Shown: one piece after another, positions 28,123 through 35,992 of the stretch
Position numbering within the stretch: the stretch's first letter is position 1
Layout of the letters: every line of letters starts with the position of its first letter
Origin: Bacteroidota bacterium
Lineage (GTDB): Bacteria > Bacteroidota > Bacteroidia > Bacteroidales > UBA12481
DNA: 37,610 nt
Reading direction: 5' to 3'
NCBI GenBank assembly: GCA_018669475.1
Contig: JABHCC010000056.1
Coordinates: forward strand, 1-37,610
Notes under the pieces: model-generated
What the model saw: only the letters and a program-made list of their open reading frames with translations
The model's database searches: none
Told to the model about the DNA's origin: nothing
Program-made: the position numbers and the translations under genes

Positions 28123-28935
28123 ATGCTATCAGACCTCAGAATTGATCCACTTATTGACCTGCTAAACTCAGCAGGTAGATTAATCATGCAATTTTACCAA
28201 TCCGGAGAGATAAACATTCAGACAAAGGCTGATAAGTCACCTGTTACTAATGCCGATCATTCTTCTAATAAGCTTATATTATCGGGCTTATCATCCTTAT
28301 ATCCTGACACTCCTGTCATCAGTGAAGAAATGGATAACAGTGCTTATGATATCAGGAAAAATTGGGATTATTGCTGGATGCTTGATCCTCTTGATGGCAC
28401 GAAAGAGTTCATCAAACGAAATGGTGAATTTTCAATCAACCTGGCCCTTATTCATCATAATAAGCCCATAGCCGGATTTATTCATTTTCCGGTTCAGAGC
28501 TGGACCTATTACGCTATTGAGGGCAAGGGAGCATTCAAGAAAGTCCTCAGCGATGAAAGCTATCCCTTGTCAGATATCAGTTTTCAGAATAGTTTCATAC
28601 CAAAATCCCGTCTCAGGGTGATGATTTCCCGTTCTCACTCGGGCAAGCATGAGCAGGCATTTATTAATACCTTGAAAGACAAAGGCTATGAAGTAGAGAC
28701 TTTAGCTCATGGATCGGCTATGAAGCATTGTCTGATCGCTGAAGGCCTTGGTGATATTTACCCAAAGTTTGGTCCCTGTTCAGAATGGGACACAGCCCCT
28801 GGTCAGATCATTCTTCAGGAAGTTGGAGGTAAAATAACCCGATGCGATAATGGGAAACCTTTAAGTTACAATAAAGCAAACTTTGAGAATCCTGAATTCA
28901 TAATGTGGGGCCCTGGTATCCCTAGCGACCTTTGA
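28123..28935 (+). CDS. cysQ: 3'(2'),5'-bisphosphate nucleotidase CysQ
   Basis: This 270-residue member of the inositol monophosphatase superfamily removes the 3'-phosphate from PAP, the by-product of sulfate assimilation and acyl-carrier-protein loading. The metal-binding motifs are EEMD near residue 69, DPLDGTKEFIKRNGEFSINLALI near 90-112 and EWDTAPGQIIL near the C-terminus. The GTKEF form is typical for CysQ rather than for inositol phosphatases. Its end overlaps the convergent dehydrogenase gene by 14 bases. Confidence 0.94.
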   Translation: MLSDLRIDPLIDLLNSAGRLIMQFYQSGEINIQTKADKSPVTNADHSSNKLILSGLSSLYPDTPVISEEMDNSAYDIRKNWDYCWMLDPLDGTKEFIKRNGEFSINLALIHHNKPIAGFIHFPVQSWTYYAIEGKGAFKKVLSDESYPLSDISFQNSFIPKSRLRVMISRSHSGKHEQAFINTLKDKGYEVETLAHGSAMKHCLIAEGLGDIYPKFGPCSEWDTAPGQIILQEVGGKITRCDNGKPLSYNKANFENPEFIMWGPGIPSDL

Positions 28936-30154
28936 CATAATTGTCGAGGTAGTTATAATCCTCAGTTAATTCTCCTGCCTCAGTAATACTGGCTCTTTTA
29001 ATTACATTCTCAGGATCATCCCCGGTCAATCGTGGTATAATCTGACTGACCAGAACATTAGAAAACTCCTGGGATGCATCTCTTGGAAGCTCCCCGGGCA
29101 GATTATCCACAGTCATCATTAGAATATGTCGTGATGCTTCTCCTCTTGCCAGCTCTTTACCTGTTTCAGGATCGAACCAGTAATACGGTTCAGCTATAGT
29201 AGTTGCTCTAAGGGTTGACGGTACTGAACCATTAATATCACAAGAAATATCGGCAATCACCTTAATAGGCATGGTTTTTTTAGCACCAACACCTGACTTA
29301 AGATCATCCAGTTCGAACATTCTTGGGGAATCAGGATTCCAGTAATGGGCAGCGATATAGAGATCAGTTTTTTGCAAATACTTCAATGATGTTGAAAGGT
29401 AAAACTCAGGATAATCAAAGAAATGTTCCTGGTCAAATGGCTGCTGACCATCTCTCCTTGCCACATAATGCCAGGGGTCTATCCTGCAAAAGACAGGCTC
29501 AGCAAATTCATTATTAGAATATTCCTCCGGATTCACCTCCCGGATCCCAAGATGCCCCAGAGTTTCCATTGCACCCTGAGCCACTCGTCCACCACCACTA
29601 AGCAAAATCCTGGTATTTCTTAGTTCCACCTTACTCAATTGTGCATCCATTTCCTGGCGATCATGACAAGTATGAGCAGGTTTAAGACTATATTCATTAC
29701 TATGAATTCCCAAACCTCGTAGTCCATTATACGCTCCGACAATACCAGCCCATCTTCCAAAAGCAATCAGTCTTACACCATATGAATCTGTCAGGTACTC
29801 ATAATCAACCATTCTTATTCCCTTTTCAAGAAGAGCCAGAATTAGTATACGGTTATATGGCTGCTCTTTGGCTACGTGAGCAAAAAACAAATACGTTTTA
29901 TCTGGGATCAGCGTTGGTATGTCTACTTCTTTCACTCCAATAAGTATGTCACAATCCGACAGATCTTCCTGCATGCTTATCCCCAGCTCAAGGTACTCTG
30001 CATCTGAGAAGCATCTCATGGGGCTGGGCTGAACAACTACCTCCACATGAGGCAGCTGCTGTTTCAATTCTATAATTTTTGCTGGTGGAAGAGCAACTCG
30101 GTGATCAGGTGGAATTTTTGTTTCGCGAACAACTCCAATTTTGATTGGTTTCAT
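28922..30154 (-). CDS. Saccharopine/alanine dehydrogenase-family NAD(P) oxidoreductase
   Basis: The 410-residue protein has an AlaDh/PNT N-terminal domain (IGVVRETKIPPDHRVALPPAKI, then FFAHVAKEQP with Lys and His) and a C-terminal nucleotide-binding part with ILLSGGGRVAQGAMETLG near residue 185. The motif HYVARRDGQQPFDQEHFF and the overall order resemble lysine-forming saccharopine dehydrogenases (LYS1 type) more than alanine dehydrogenase, which has a stricter GxGxxG region. The true substrate cannot be told from sequence. It lies alone on the minus strand, upstream of the divergent ssrA gene. Confidence 0.82.
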   Translation of the reverse strand: MKPIKIGVVRETKIPPDHRVALPPAKIIELKQQLPHVEVVVQPSPMRCFSDAEYLELGISMQEDLSDCDILIGVKEVDIPTLIPDKTYLFFAHVAKEQPYNRILILALLEKGIRMVDYEYLTDSYGVRLIAFGRWAGIVGAYNGLRGLGIHSNEYSLKPAHTCHDRQEMDAQLSKVELRNTRILLSGGGRVAQGAMETLGHLGIREVNPEEYSNNEFAEPVFCRIDPWHYVARRDGQQPFDQEHFFDYPEFYLSTSLKYLQKTDLYIAAHYWNPDSPRMFELDDLKSGVGAKKTMPIKVIADISCDINGSVPSTLRATTIAEPYYWFDPETGKELARGEASRHILMMTVDNLPGELPRDASQEFSNVLVSQIIPRLTGDDPENVIKRASITEAGELTEDYNYLDNYVKGR

Positions 30155-30201
30155 ATTTATGGCAACATTTTTTAGGAGTCGTGAATTTACTAAAAATTCT
30201 G

Positions 30202-30209
30202 TACTTTTG
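30202..30209 (+). promoter_or_regulatory. Promoter -7 element for ssrA
   Basis: TACTTTTG is an exact TAnnTTTG match and ends 10 bases before the first base of the mature tmRNA. No -33 TTTG was found at the normal distance. Confidence 0.65.
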
Positions 30210-30219
30210 CAGTCTTATT

Positions 30220-30614
30220 GGGGCTGCCCTGGTTTTGACAGCAAGGTGAACTGGTAAGTAAGCATGCCGAGTACTGAAGCAACGCTCGTAAAACCTTGTT
30301 TCACACTTTTAATTGGCGAAGATAACTACGCTATCGCTGCGTAACCGAATCAAGTAGGTTACACTTTATCCCGGTACTAGGTATTGGGACGATACATCAC
30401 GCATGAGGTAATGTCCTGATCCATCCTGATTCCGTGGTGCAAACAATCTGGGACTAGTTTTCTTCAGGCTTTGGGAGGAAGGCGAAACTAAAGAAGCTAA
30501 GGTTCAGATCGCTTGTCGACTGGCAGTCTGGATTCGAAAACCAATAGTCAACTAAGCATGTAGAAAGCTTATGGGTTCCTTGTTTGGACGCGGGTTCGAC
30601 TCCCGCCAGCTCCA
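30220..30614 (+). ncRNA. ssrA: Transfer-messenger RNA (tmRNA)
   Basis: The 5' end GGGGCTGCCCTGGTTTTGAC pairs with the 3' end CAGCTCC plus discriminator A, giving the alanine-tRNA-like acceptor stem; the T arm GGGTTCGACTCCC is intact. CCA is not encoded. The tag reading frame begins GGC at 30315 and ends TAA at 30342-30344, encoding GEDNYAIAA. The RNA rescues stalled ribosomes together with SmpB. The length of 395 bases is normal. Its last bases lie inside the 27-bp attachment repeat, so the 3' end has been rebuilt by the integrated element downstream. Confidence 0.95.
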
Positions 30615-30619
30615 CTTTT
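30593..30619 (+). repeat. Left attachment site core, part of ssrA
   Basis: This 27-bp sequence starts GGTTCGACTCCCGCCAGC and runs 5 bases beyond the tmRNA end. It matches 37493-37519 at every position. It covers the T-arm and acceptor stem of tmRNA, a common tyrosine-recombinase target. Confidence 0.95.
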
Positions 30620-30626
30620 GTAAAAC

Positions 30627-30657
30627 GCAACCTCCTGCATATCTAGAGGTTGCATTT
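30627..30657 (+). terminator. Possible replacement terminator for ssrA
   Basis: GCAACCTC at 30627-30634 and GAGGTTGC at 30646-30653 form a perfect 8-bp stem with an 11-base loop, 12 bases after the mature tmRNA end. Only ATTT follows, so termination may be weak. It lies inside the element and would replace the displaced host terminator at 37544. Confidence 0.5.
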
Positions 30658-30673
30658 CGCAATATTACGTCTC

Positions 30674-30691
30674 GACCAACCGCTGGCCAAC
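30674..30691 (+). repeat. Left-end paired integrase arm-type sites (putative)
   Basis: Two CCAAC units at 30676-30680 and 30687-30691 stand 11 bases apart, one helical turn. The second is preceded by TGG to give TGGCCAAC. The same arrangement is present at the right end, in the same orientation. They lie about 57 bases inside the left core. Confidence 0.5.
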
Positions 30692-30790
30692 CATGTCGTT
30701 TATTGCCTTAATAGTTTCATGTTGTGGGCCGTTCGTTTTTTTTGCAATTTTATAGGTGCCTATGAATATTTCTACCTTGAACCAAACGAC

Positions 30791-31744
30791 ATGAAAAATC
30801 TGTTATCATTACTTGGACTGTTATTGATTGTTAATTTTTGTTTTAGTCAAAATGAATACGCAGTTACTGCAAAAAAACCTGCTATTGAACAAGCTGGCTT
30901 AAGCCCAGAGAATGAATTTATTCAAAAAAACTTCCCCTATATCCCTTTAGCAGAATGGCCTCCTGGAATGAGATTCATGCTGGATCAAGCAGGCATGTCA
31001 TCACCACTTCAGTTGTTCGATAGCAGAAGATCAAAAGTTGGATCTCAAGTTGATAAGAAGGAATATGAAAACACAATTTTTACACTTCTTAGGATTGTAG
31101 AAAAGGAGATAAAAGTAGCGACAGGTCGAAAAACTTTTCCTCTTTTCATTTTCGGACATGAGGATCTTGAATTTGTTTATATATACCCAGGAAGCCTTCA
31201 AGACTTGAAAGCTGGAATCTATCCAAATTTCATTCTTAATCTGATTTTTCTTGGTGATATTGACAAAGCAAGAGAGATTCTAATAGGTAAGAAACTATTC
31301 CTCAAAAGTCGAATTGTTAATGAAGAAGGATCAACAAGGGTTGGTACGTTAAAAAATGTTCCTAAGTATATCCCTGTCACGATAACCAATGTTGGGCTTG
31401 GGAAATCTGTTTCACCTGTTAAAATTGTGTTTGAGAATGCGGAGGGGAATGAGTTTTTTGTGGAAATACTGCTTTCTGGAATCAATTCCCGTGACAGTTA
31501 TGGCATTTCGGATTTTGATCGTTATTTTTTTCTTCAAGATCCACGAAGTAGATACCCACATATATCTGACGATATTTGGGAGAAGATCCAAATTGGAAAA
31601 ATTCAAATTGGCATGACTGAAGAAATGGTTAAACTTTCTTGGGGTCCACCTGAGAAGATAAATAGGTCAAGTGGTGGAGATCAATGGGTTTACAAAAATC
31701 AGTACCTCTATTTCGAAAACGGCAAAATGACTTCATTCAATTGA
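30791..31744 (+). CDS. Exported cargo protein with SmpA/BamE-like C-terminus
   Basis: Starting at the ATG at 30791 gives 317 residues with a signal peptide (MKNLLSLLGLLLIVNFCFSQ); there is no proper lipobox, so it is probably a secreted or periplasmic protein. The C-terminal 50 residues contain IQIGMTEEMVKLSWGPPEKI, then QWVYKNQYLYFENGKMTSF, a pattern seen in SmpA/OmlA (BamE)-like domains. The central 200 residues are unknown to me. An in-frame start at 30650 would add 47 residues with no export signal at the front, so I reject it. It is the only plus-strand gene in the element and lies downstream of ssrA. Its role as cargo is unknown. Confidence 0.75.
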   Translation: MKNLLSLLGLLLIVNFCFSQNEYAVTAKKPAIEQAGLSPENEFIQKNFPYIPLAEWPPGMRFMLDQAGMSSPLQLFDSRRSKVGSQVDKKEYENTIFTLLRIVEKEIKVATGRKTFPLFIFGHEDLEFVYIYPGSLQDLKAGIYPNFILNLIFLGDIDKAREILIGKKLFLKSRIVNEEGSTRVGTLKNVPKYIPVTITNVGLGKSVSPVKIVFENAEGNEFFVEILLSGINSRDSYGISDFDRYFFLQDPRSRYPHISDDIWEKIQIGKIQIGMTEEMVKLSWGPPEKINRSSGGDQWVYKNQYLYFENGKMTSFN

Positions 31745-31815
31745 ACGCATAATATTTATCTGTATAATAGTCTGCTCCGTCTGCCCTTATGGAATCTTCC
31801 CAGGGTCCTGAGATT

Positions 31816-32919
31816 TTAAGATTTGGCAACGTACTGGATAATTTCATCTCCTTCATAAAACTCACAAATCTTATTTCTCATACCCACTTTGTCTTTGAAA
31901 TGCCTCATGATTTCGATAGACTTATCCAAAAAATCGTCACCGGATTCTATTTTCCGATGGAATATTCTGACTGAATCACAATTCTCGTGCTCAAATATTT
32001 CATTCAGCAACGTTCTATCCGATATTCCACACGAATGCCCAATAATAAAAACCTCATACAGATCCGCATTAATAAACCCATTCAATATTTTGTAAGCTGA
32101 GTTACGAAAGTAATGTGCTGATTTAATGTTTCTGAACAATTCGCTGTTCCTTTCTGATTCCAAAGCTTGATAATTTTTATCGTGCTCATCCCCGAAACCA
32201 AAAATGATTGATTTAGGATTCCTCACTTCTCCATGAATGTAGTTCAATCTGACATTTTGATAATCGGATTTGCCAAATTGTAATACTGTGCTCTCCAAGA
32301 CCGTAGTATAATTAAAGTTCAAAATTTGAACCGCATTGATACCACCAGATTGTTGAGATTTGGGATGTGGGTTAAAAAATGGCTCAGTATAGTGATGGCT
32401 AAAGGACAGATAACTATCAGGATGAAATCCTGAGTCAATCTTAGCTATATACTGAATCAGTCTGTCTTTCAGCTCGGAAAACCGTGCATTATGAAGTGAT
32501 ATTTGCTTATCCCGATTTGACAGACTTTTCAATTGTGATATTTTCACTAATTGGTCGTAATACATCACTTCCAAATCAATCCAAGAATACTCCGCATCTA
32601 ATTGCAGTATTTTGGTAAGTAAATCAAATTGACTGGTTATCATGTCGTACTCGTTCAAAACATCAACGAGACCATTATAATCGCAAATTTCGCGAAGTTT
32701 GGCTTCCGTATATTCCTGATTCCAACTCTCAGGTATTGATATTTTGATCAGGTTATCTTGATATTTATATCCTCTATTATCAAGATCTACAGTATCGGAA
32801 TCAGAACTAAAGCATTCCCTAATAGAATTAAGAAAATAATCGAATAGAAAATGTTTGTAGCCGGTTCGGAGTCCAAGAGACAAATCAAATCCGTTTCCTA
32901 TAATGATAAGTCTATTCAT
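31816..32919 (-). CDS. AbiH-family phage abortive infection protein
   Basis: This 367-residue protein begins MNRLIIIGNGFDLSLGL, with the GNGFDL motif (8-13) that marks the AbiH family. Further family features are SWIDLE (112-117), NFNYT (201-205), IHG (228-230), FGFGDEHD (240-247) and FIIGHS (291-296). The GNGFD, NYT, HG and GHS series also resembles the layout of SIR2-like defence proteins, though that relation is only an inference here. AbiH from Lactococcus stops phage growth by an unresolved mechanism. It is the last gene of the minus-strand run, 77 bases after the small-terminase-like gene, and is the clearest cargo of the element. Confidence 0.88.
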   Translation of the reverse strand: MNRLIIIGNGFDLSLGLRTGYKHFLFDYFLNSIRECFSSDSDTVDLDNRGYKYQDNLIKISIPESWNQEYTEAKLREICDYNGLVDVLNEYDMITSQFDLLTKILQLDAEYSWIDLEVMYYDQLVKISQLKSLSNRDKQISLHNARFSELKDRLIQYIAKIDSGFHPDSYLSFSHHYTEPFFNPHPKSQQSGGINAVQILNFNYTTVLESTVLQFGKSDYQNVRLNYIHGEVRNPKSIIFGFGDEHDKNYQALESERNSELFRNIKSAHYFRNSAYKILNGFINADLYEVFIIGHSCGISDRTLLNEIFEHENCDSVRIFHRKIESGDDFLDKSIEIMRHFKDKVGMRNKICEFYEGDEIIQYVAKS

Positions 32920-32996
32920 ATGATTTGATTAAATGATCCTCAATTTACGACAACTTATGTAAACATCTAAGTCATATTGCCAATCATTTTTTCCTT

Positions 32997-33452
32997 TTAT
33001 GGGTCAATACCGTGCCGTTTACAAAGCTCATTATATTGATCTTCATAAAAGGTACTTTGTTCCATTTCAGACCACATATCAATAGTAGATTGCCGTCTAA
33101 AGATATCTCTTGGATCAGTTTCACCCACTTCACGAGACAAAATTTTCTCAATTGTCCAGCAAGCTGCCTTAAGTCGTGTAGGTGACTTCTGATCATCATT
33201 CAAAATTTCAATAATGGCCTGAATAGCCGAGCTACCTATAGACCGTAAACTATCCTCAACAAAAACCTGAGTTTCCTCAATTAGCCGATTGTAGTATGTT
33301 CTGAATGTTATCTTTTTGGACCAAGTGTATAAAGTGCTCCTATTAACTTTCAACTCCTTAGATACATCAGTATAACTTTTACCAGCTACAAGGAGGCAAA
33401 CGGCGCGTTCTTGTATTGGTGTTAAACCTGTGTTTGAATCTTGTTTATCCAT
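32997..33452 (-). CDS. Small HTH protein, phage small-terminase/phBC6A51-like
   Basis: Starting at ATG 33452 gives 151 residues. Residues about 8-45 form a helix-turn-helix: LTPIQERAVCLLVAGKSYTDVSKELKVNRSTLYTW. This is followed by helices (RLIEETQVFVEDSLRSIGSSAIQAIIEIL and LKAACWTIEKIL) like those of phage small terminase subunits and phBC6A51-type proteins. Starts at 33494 and 33557 are in frame; the latter would overlap the Rep-like gene by 55 bases. I cannot tell whether it binds packaging sites, as in a phage satellite, or is a regulator. No large terminase is present. Confidence 0.7.
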   Translation of the reverse strand: MDKQDSNTGLTPIQERAVCLLVAGKSYTDVSKELKVNRSTLYTWSKKITFRTYYNRLIEETQVFVEDSLRSIGSSAIQAIIEILNDDQKSPTRLKAACWTIEKILSREVGETDPRDIFRRQSTIDMWSEMEQSTFYEDQYNELCKRHGIDP

Positions 33453-33502
33453 AATTGTATCATTTTGTCGAATTCTGTTGCGATTCGTATGCATGTAGCT
33501 TA

Positions 33503-34765
33503 CTAAAGCTTTATCAAAGCCCATTTTATTGGCGAAATTAAACTCTCTGTAGGCCAAAGCTTATAGCCCTTTTTCTCGATATTCTGAAAACTTTTTTTCG
33601 CATTATTAATTGGATTTCTTTTGCGATTGGAGATAGAGCAACGAATTTTGTGAGCAATCGCTTTGAACCAAACATTTAGTTTTTGGTCTCGATGGATATT
33701 TTTCCACTTCTCTGTGAGTAGTTTCTCTAATCTGGAATAATATATTTCAGGCTCAAAGAGGAAGTACCATAGGATACCTTGTGTAGTCAAATATCCTGAT
33801 GCGGGTTTTTGGTTAATCATTTCAAGTCCGGTTACTGAACAGATAGTACTGGAATAACTATTTATTGTAGGGTTATTTTGTTCAACTTGGCTTCCGTGAT
33901 GGCTACTAACTTTATCGGTTATTTTGTTGCATTTCTTCTCAATTAGGTCAGATATCCTCTGCCTTGACTCGTTACATTTTGATAATTCGGCAAATCGTTT
34001 TTGTAGCCTATGGCGTTTACTTCTTTCCATCTCAAGCCAAAATTGAGGAAACCTACCCGCAAACATCAGTTCCTGGTCTTTAATCCCGGTCAAGTCGAAT
34101 AAGTTGTTTTCCTGGTTTGCAATCAAAACACCTGATAAAATATCAAACAACATCTTACTTAGTTTTTCCCAAACTGTGAGATTGCATAAATCTGATAGAG
34201 ATAATCCTTTGATTCCAAACCTCTCTAAAAACTTCACTCTTTTCACTTTGATTTCAAACCTCAGTAAGTTCTCATTCAGGTCAAATTGCAAACCCTTATT
34301 ATAGACTTTGATATCAAATTGCTGGCATTGACAAACCGCACCAAAGCCTTTACCTACAACTTGCAGTTGTTGAAATGCATTTGTTCGATATAAAATCATG
34401 GATTTAATAATTTTATTCGGATCGCACCATGTGGTAAGATTAATCCCAACCTCTATGAAATTTATAATAGCTTCGTTTGGATCAAATGAAAAAACCCTGG
34501 TAATTTCATCTATTACCGATTGAACATTGAGTAAGCTAAAATCTCGATGGTTCGTGCCTCCCTCATGGCATTTGTGCAGACTCCCTTTCAAACTGACTTT
34601 TTCTCCTTTCACCTTTATTTGCATATCATTCCAAAATGCAATTTGAGATCTGTTCAGTATTTCACCGGTTGTTGCCACGTTTGACAAAGGGAATGTCAAT
34701 GCGTGGTTATTTAGGATTTCATCAACCTCAACAGGGAGGTTGTTAATCTTAATGAAATCTATCAT
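33503..34765 (-). CDS. Putative replication initiation (Rep-like) protein
   Basis: This 420-residue protein has SLHKCHEGGTNHRDF (residues 62-76), FIEVGINL (103-110), FDIKVYNKG (150-158) and LLRFEIKVKR (167-176), an order that resembles phage and plasmid replication proteins of the Rep_trans/gene II type found in small Bacteroidota elements. The KVYNKG segment holds a possible catalytic Tyr. A C-terminal part with CSVTGLEM (309-316) and Lys/Arg-rich helices may bind DNA. The start ATG lies 1 base after the excisionase-like gene stop. If correct, the element may replicate once excised. Family assignment is from memory and needs a profile search. Confidence 0.5.
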   Translation of the reverse strand: MIDFIKINNLPVEVDEILNNHALTFPLSNVATTGEILNRSQIAFWNDMQIKVKGEKVSLKGSLHKCHEGGTNHRDFSLLNVQSVIDEITRVFSFDPNEAIINFIEVGINLTTWCDPNKIIKSMILYRTNAFQQLQVVGKGFGAVCQCQQFDIKVYNKGLQFDLNENLLRFEIKVKRVKFLERFGIKGLSLSDLCNLTVWEKLSKMLFDILSGVLIANQENNLFDLTGIKDQELMFAGRFPQFWLEMERSKRHRLQKRFAELSKCNESRQRISDLIEKKCNKITDKVSSHHGSQVEQNNPTINSYSSTICSVTGLEMINQKPASGYLTTQGILWYFLFEPEIYYSRLEKLLTEKWKNIHRDQKLNVWFKAIAHKIRCSISNRKRNPINNAKKSFQNIEKKGYKLWPTESLISPIKWALIKL

Positions 34766-34766
34766 C

Positions 34767-35042
34767 TTAGGTAAGTGGTTTTATTGCCGCTTCTACCTCT
34801 TGACGCTTATAATAGACCCTATTACCAATACCGTAGGCCCTGAGCTTGCCCTTTTTGGTCCAATTATGAACACTTGATAGGTCAATTTTCAAAAGGTCTC
34901 TGACCTCATTCCGGGTTAAGTACTCAGTTGGTTCTTTTGGTTGGTATTCACTTTTAATGATACTTAGTTCAGCCTTTATGCCTGATACAATCGATTCCTT
35001 AAGTTGGTCAGGGGTAATGGCAATAAATTGAAGTTGACGCAT
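34767..35042 (-). CDS. Excisionase-like MerR/HTH_17 DNA-binding protein
   Basis: This 91-residue protein has an N-terminal helical part and then EYLTRNEVRDLLKIDLSSVHNWTKKGKLRAYGIGNRVYYKRQEVEAAI (residues 40-88), which is the winged helix-turn-helix of the HTH_17/excisionase family. Such proteins set the direction of integrase (recombination directionality factor) or activate replication genes. It is followed after 1 base by the Rep-like gene. The pair Xis-Rep in this order is common in small Bacteroidota integrative elements. Confidence 0.8.
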   Translation of the reverse strand: MRQLQFIAITPDQLKESIVSGIKAELSIIKSEYQPKEPTEYLTRNEVRDLLKIDLSSVHNWTKKGKLRAYGIGNRVYYKRQEVEAAIKPLT

Positions 35043-35102
35043 AATTCAATGGTATTAAATGATTATGCATCGAAATAAATGTGGGGAAACGAGAGGGAAC
35101 TA

Positions 35103-35990
35103 CTACTTTTCCCCCAATTTATTGAATTGGGTCTTAAATTTGCTCGTATCGAGACCCAGGGTTATCAATTCTCCATGTACTCTACTAATGTTTTTCTCCT
35201 TGGTAGGAATATTTTTATCGCTATCATCCGAAGAATACAGTGCCGATAACATCCTTCGGGTGGTATCGTGATTGAGATCCACAAAAGATCTCAAAACATT
35301 GGCGAACTTCGCATAATTGTCTCTGAGGCCAAATTTCTCAACAAGGAAATCCAATACACCAAGTTCGTGCAAAACAACCATTGTCTCTGTTTGATTCTTC
35401 TCATACAGATCAATATTCTCATTGCTCTCTGGTATTAAATTATCGGACAATAGATCATGAGCATATTGCATATTTTTTAAAGTAAAATCAGTGAGGTGAG
35501 TTTTATCAAACATTTGATCATAGTCGTATTCTACATACACAAATGATTCTAAACAGTTCGGAAGATTAATAATCTTTCCATGTCTAACTGTGCATTCATT
35601 TGAAATAATGTCCATGATCTCATTTGGAGAAAGCATCCCAGGGACATTAATAGCTTCTGCCATTTTCTCAATGTCAATAAGAATTCCTCCATCCTTCCTA
35701 CTTGGGATCTCCCAATTGTGCTCGATATAAATATCAAGACTTTCCTTTTGTATTCTTGGAATGAAAAACAACTCAGTATAAAAATCAACGTGGTCTATGG
35801 CTTGCTTAACCTTGTTATGCTTGAATTCTCCGGTGATCTGTTCAAAGTAGTTGAAAATTTCAATTTCTGAATACTCACCGTTTGGATAACTATACTCTTT
35901 ACCATCGAATGATTCACTCGGTTTGCTTGAAATTTCTTGAAGAAATTCTGGTAAAGTCAATTTCAGATATTTTTGATTCATGGTGGTCAA
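35103..35990 (-). CDS. Hypothetical protein of Bacteroidota mobile elements
   Basis: This 295-residue protein has no named domain that I recognise. The N-terminal 190 residues are acidic with many aromatic residues. The C-terminal 100 residues (MVVLHELGVLDFLVEKFGL, ANVLRSFVDLNHDTTRRMLSALYSS, then SRVHGELITLGL) resemble a helical region that recurs in unknown proteins close to integrases in Bacteroidota. It starts 2 bases after the integrase stop and so is probably in one operon with it. No function is proposed. Confidence 0.7.
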   Translation of the reverse strand: MTTMNQKYLKLTLPEFLQEISSKPSESFDGKEYSYPNGEYSEIEIFNYFEQITGEFKHNKVKQAIDHVDFYTELFFIPRIQKESLDIYIEHNWEIPSRKDGGILIDIEKMAEAINVPGMLSPNEIMDIISNECTVRHGKIINLPNCLESFVYVEYDYDQMFDKTHLTDFTLKNMQYAHDLLSDNLIPESNENIDLYEKNQTETMVVLHELGVLDFLVEKFGLRDNYAKFANVLRSFVDLNHDTTRRMLSALYSSDDSDKNIPTKEKNISRVHGELITLGLDTSKFKTQFNKLGEK

Positions 35991-35992
35991 AT

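Noticed and set aside
30650-30790. Earlier start for the exported cargo protein
   Set aside because: It begins within the hairpin after ssrA, spans the arm-type repeats and would bury the signal peptide inside the protein.
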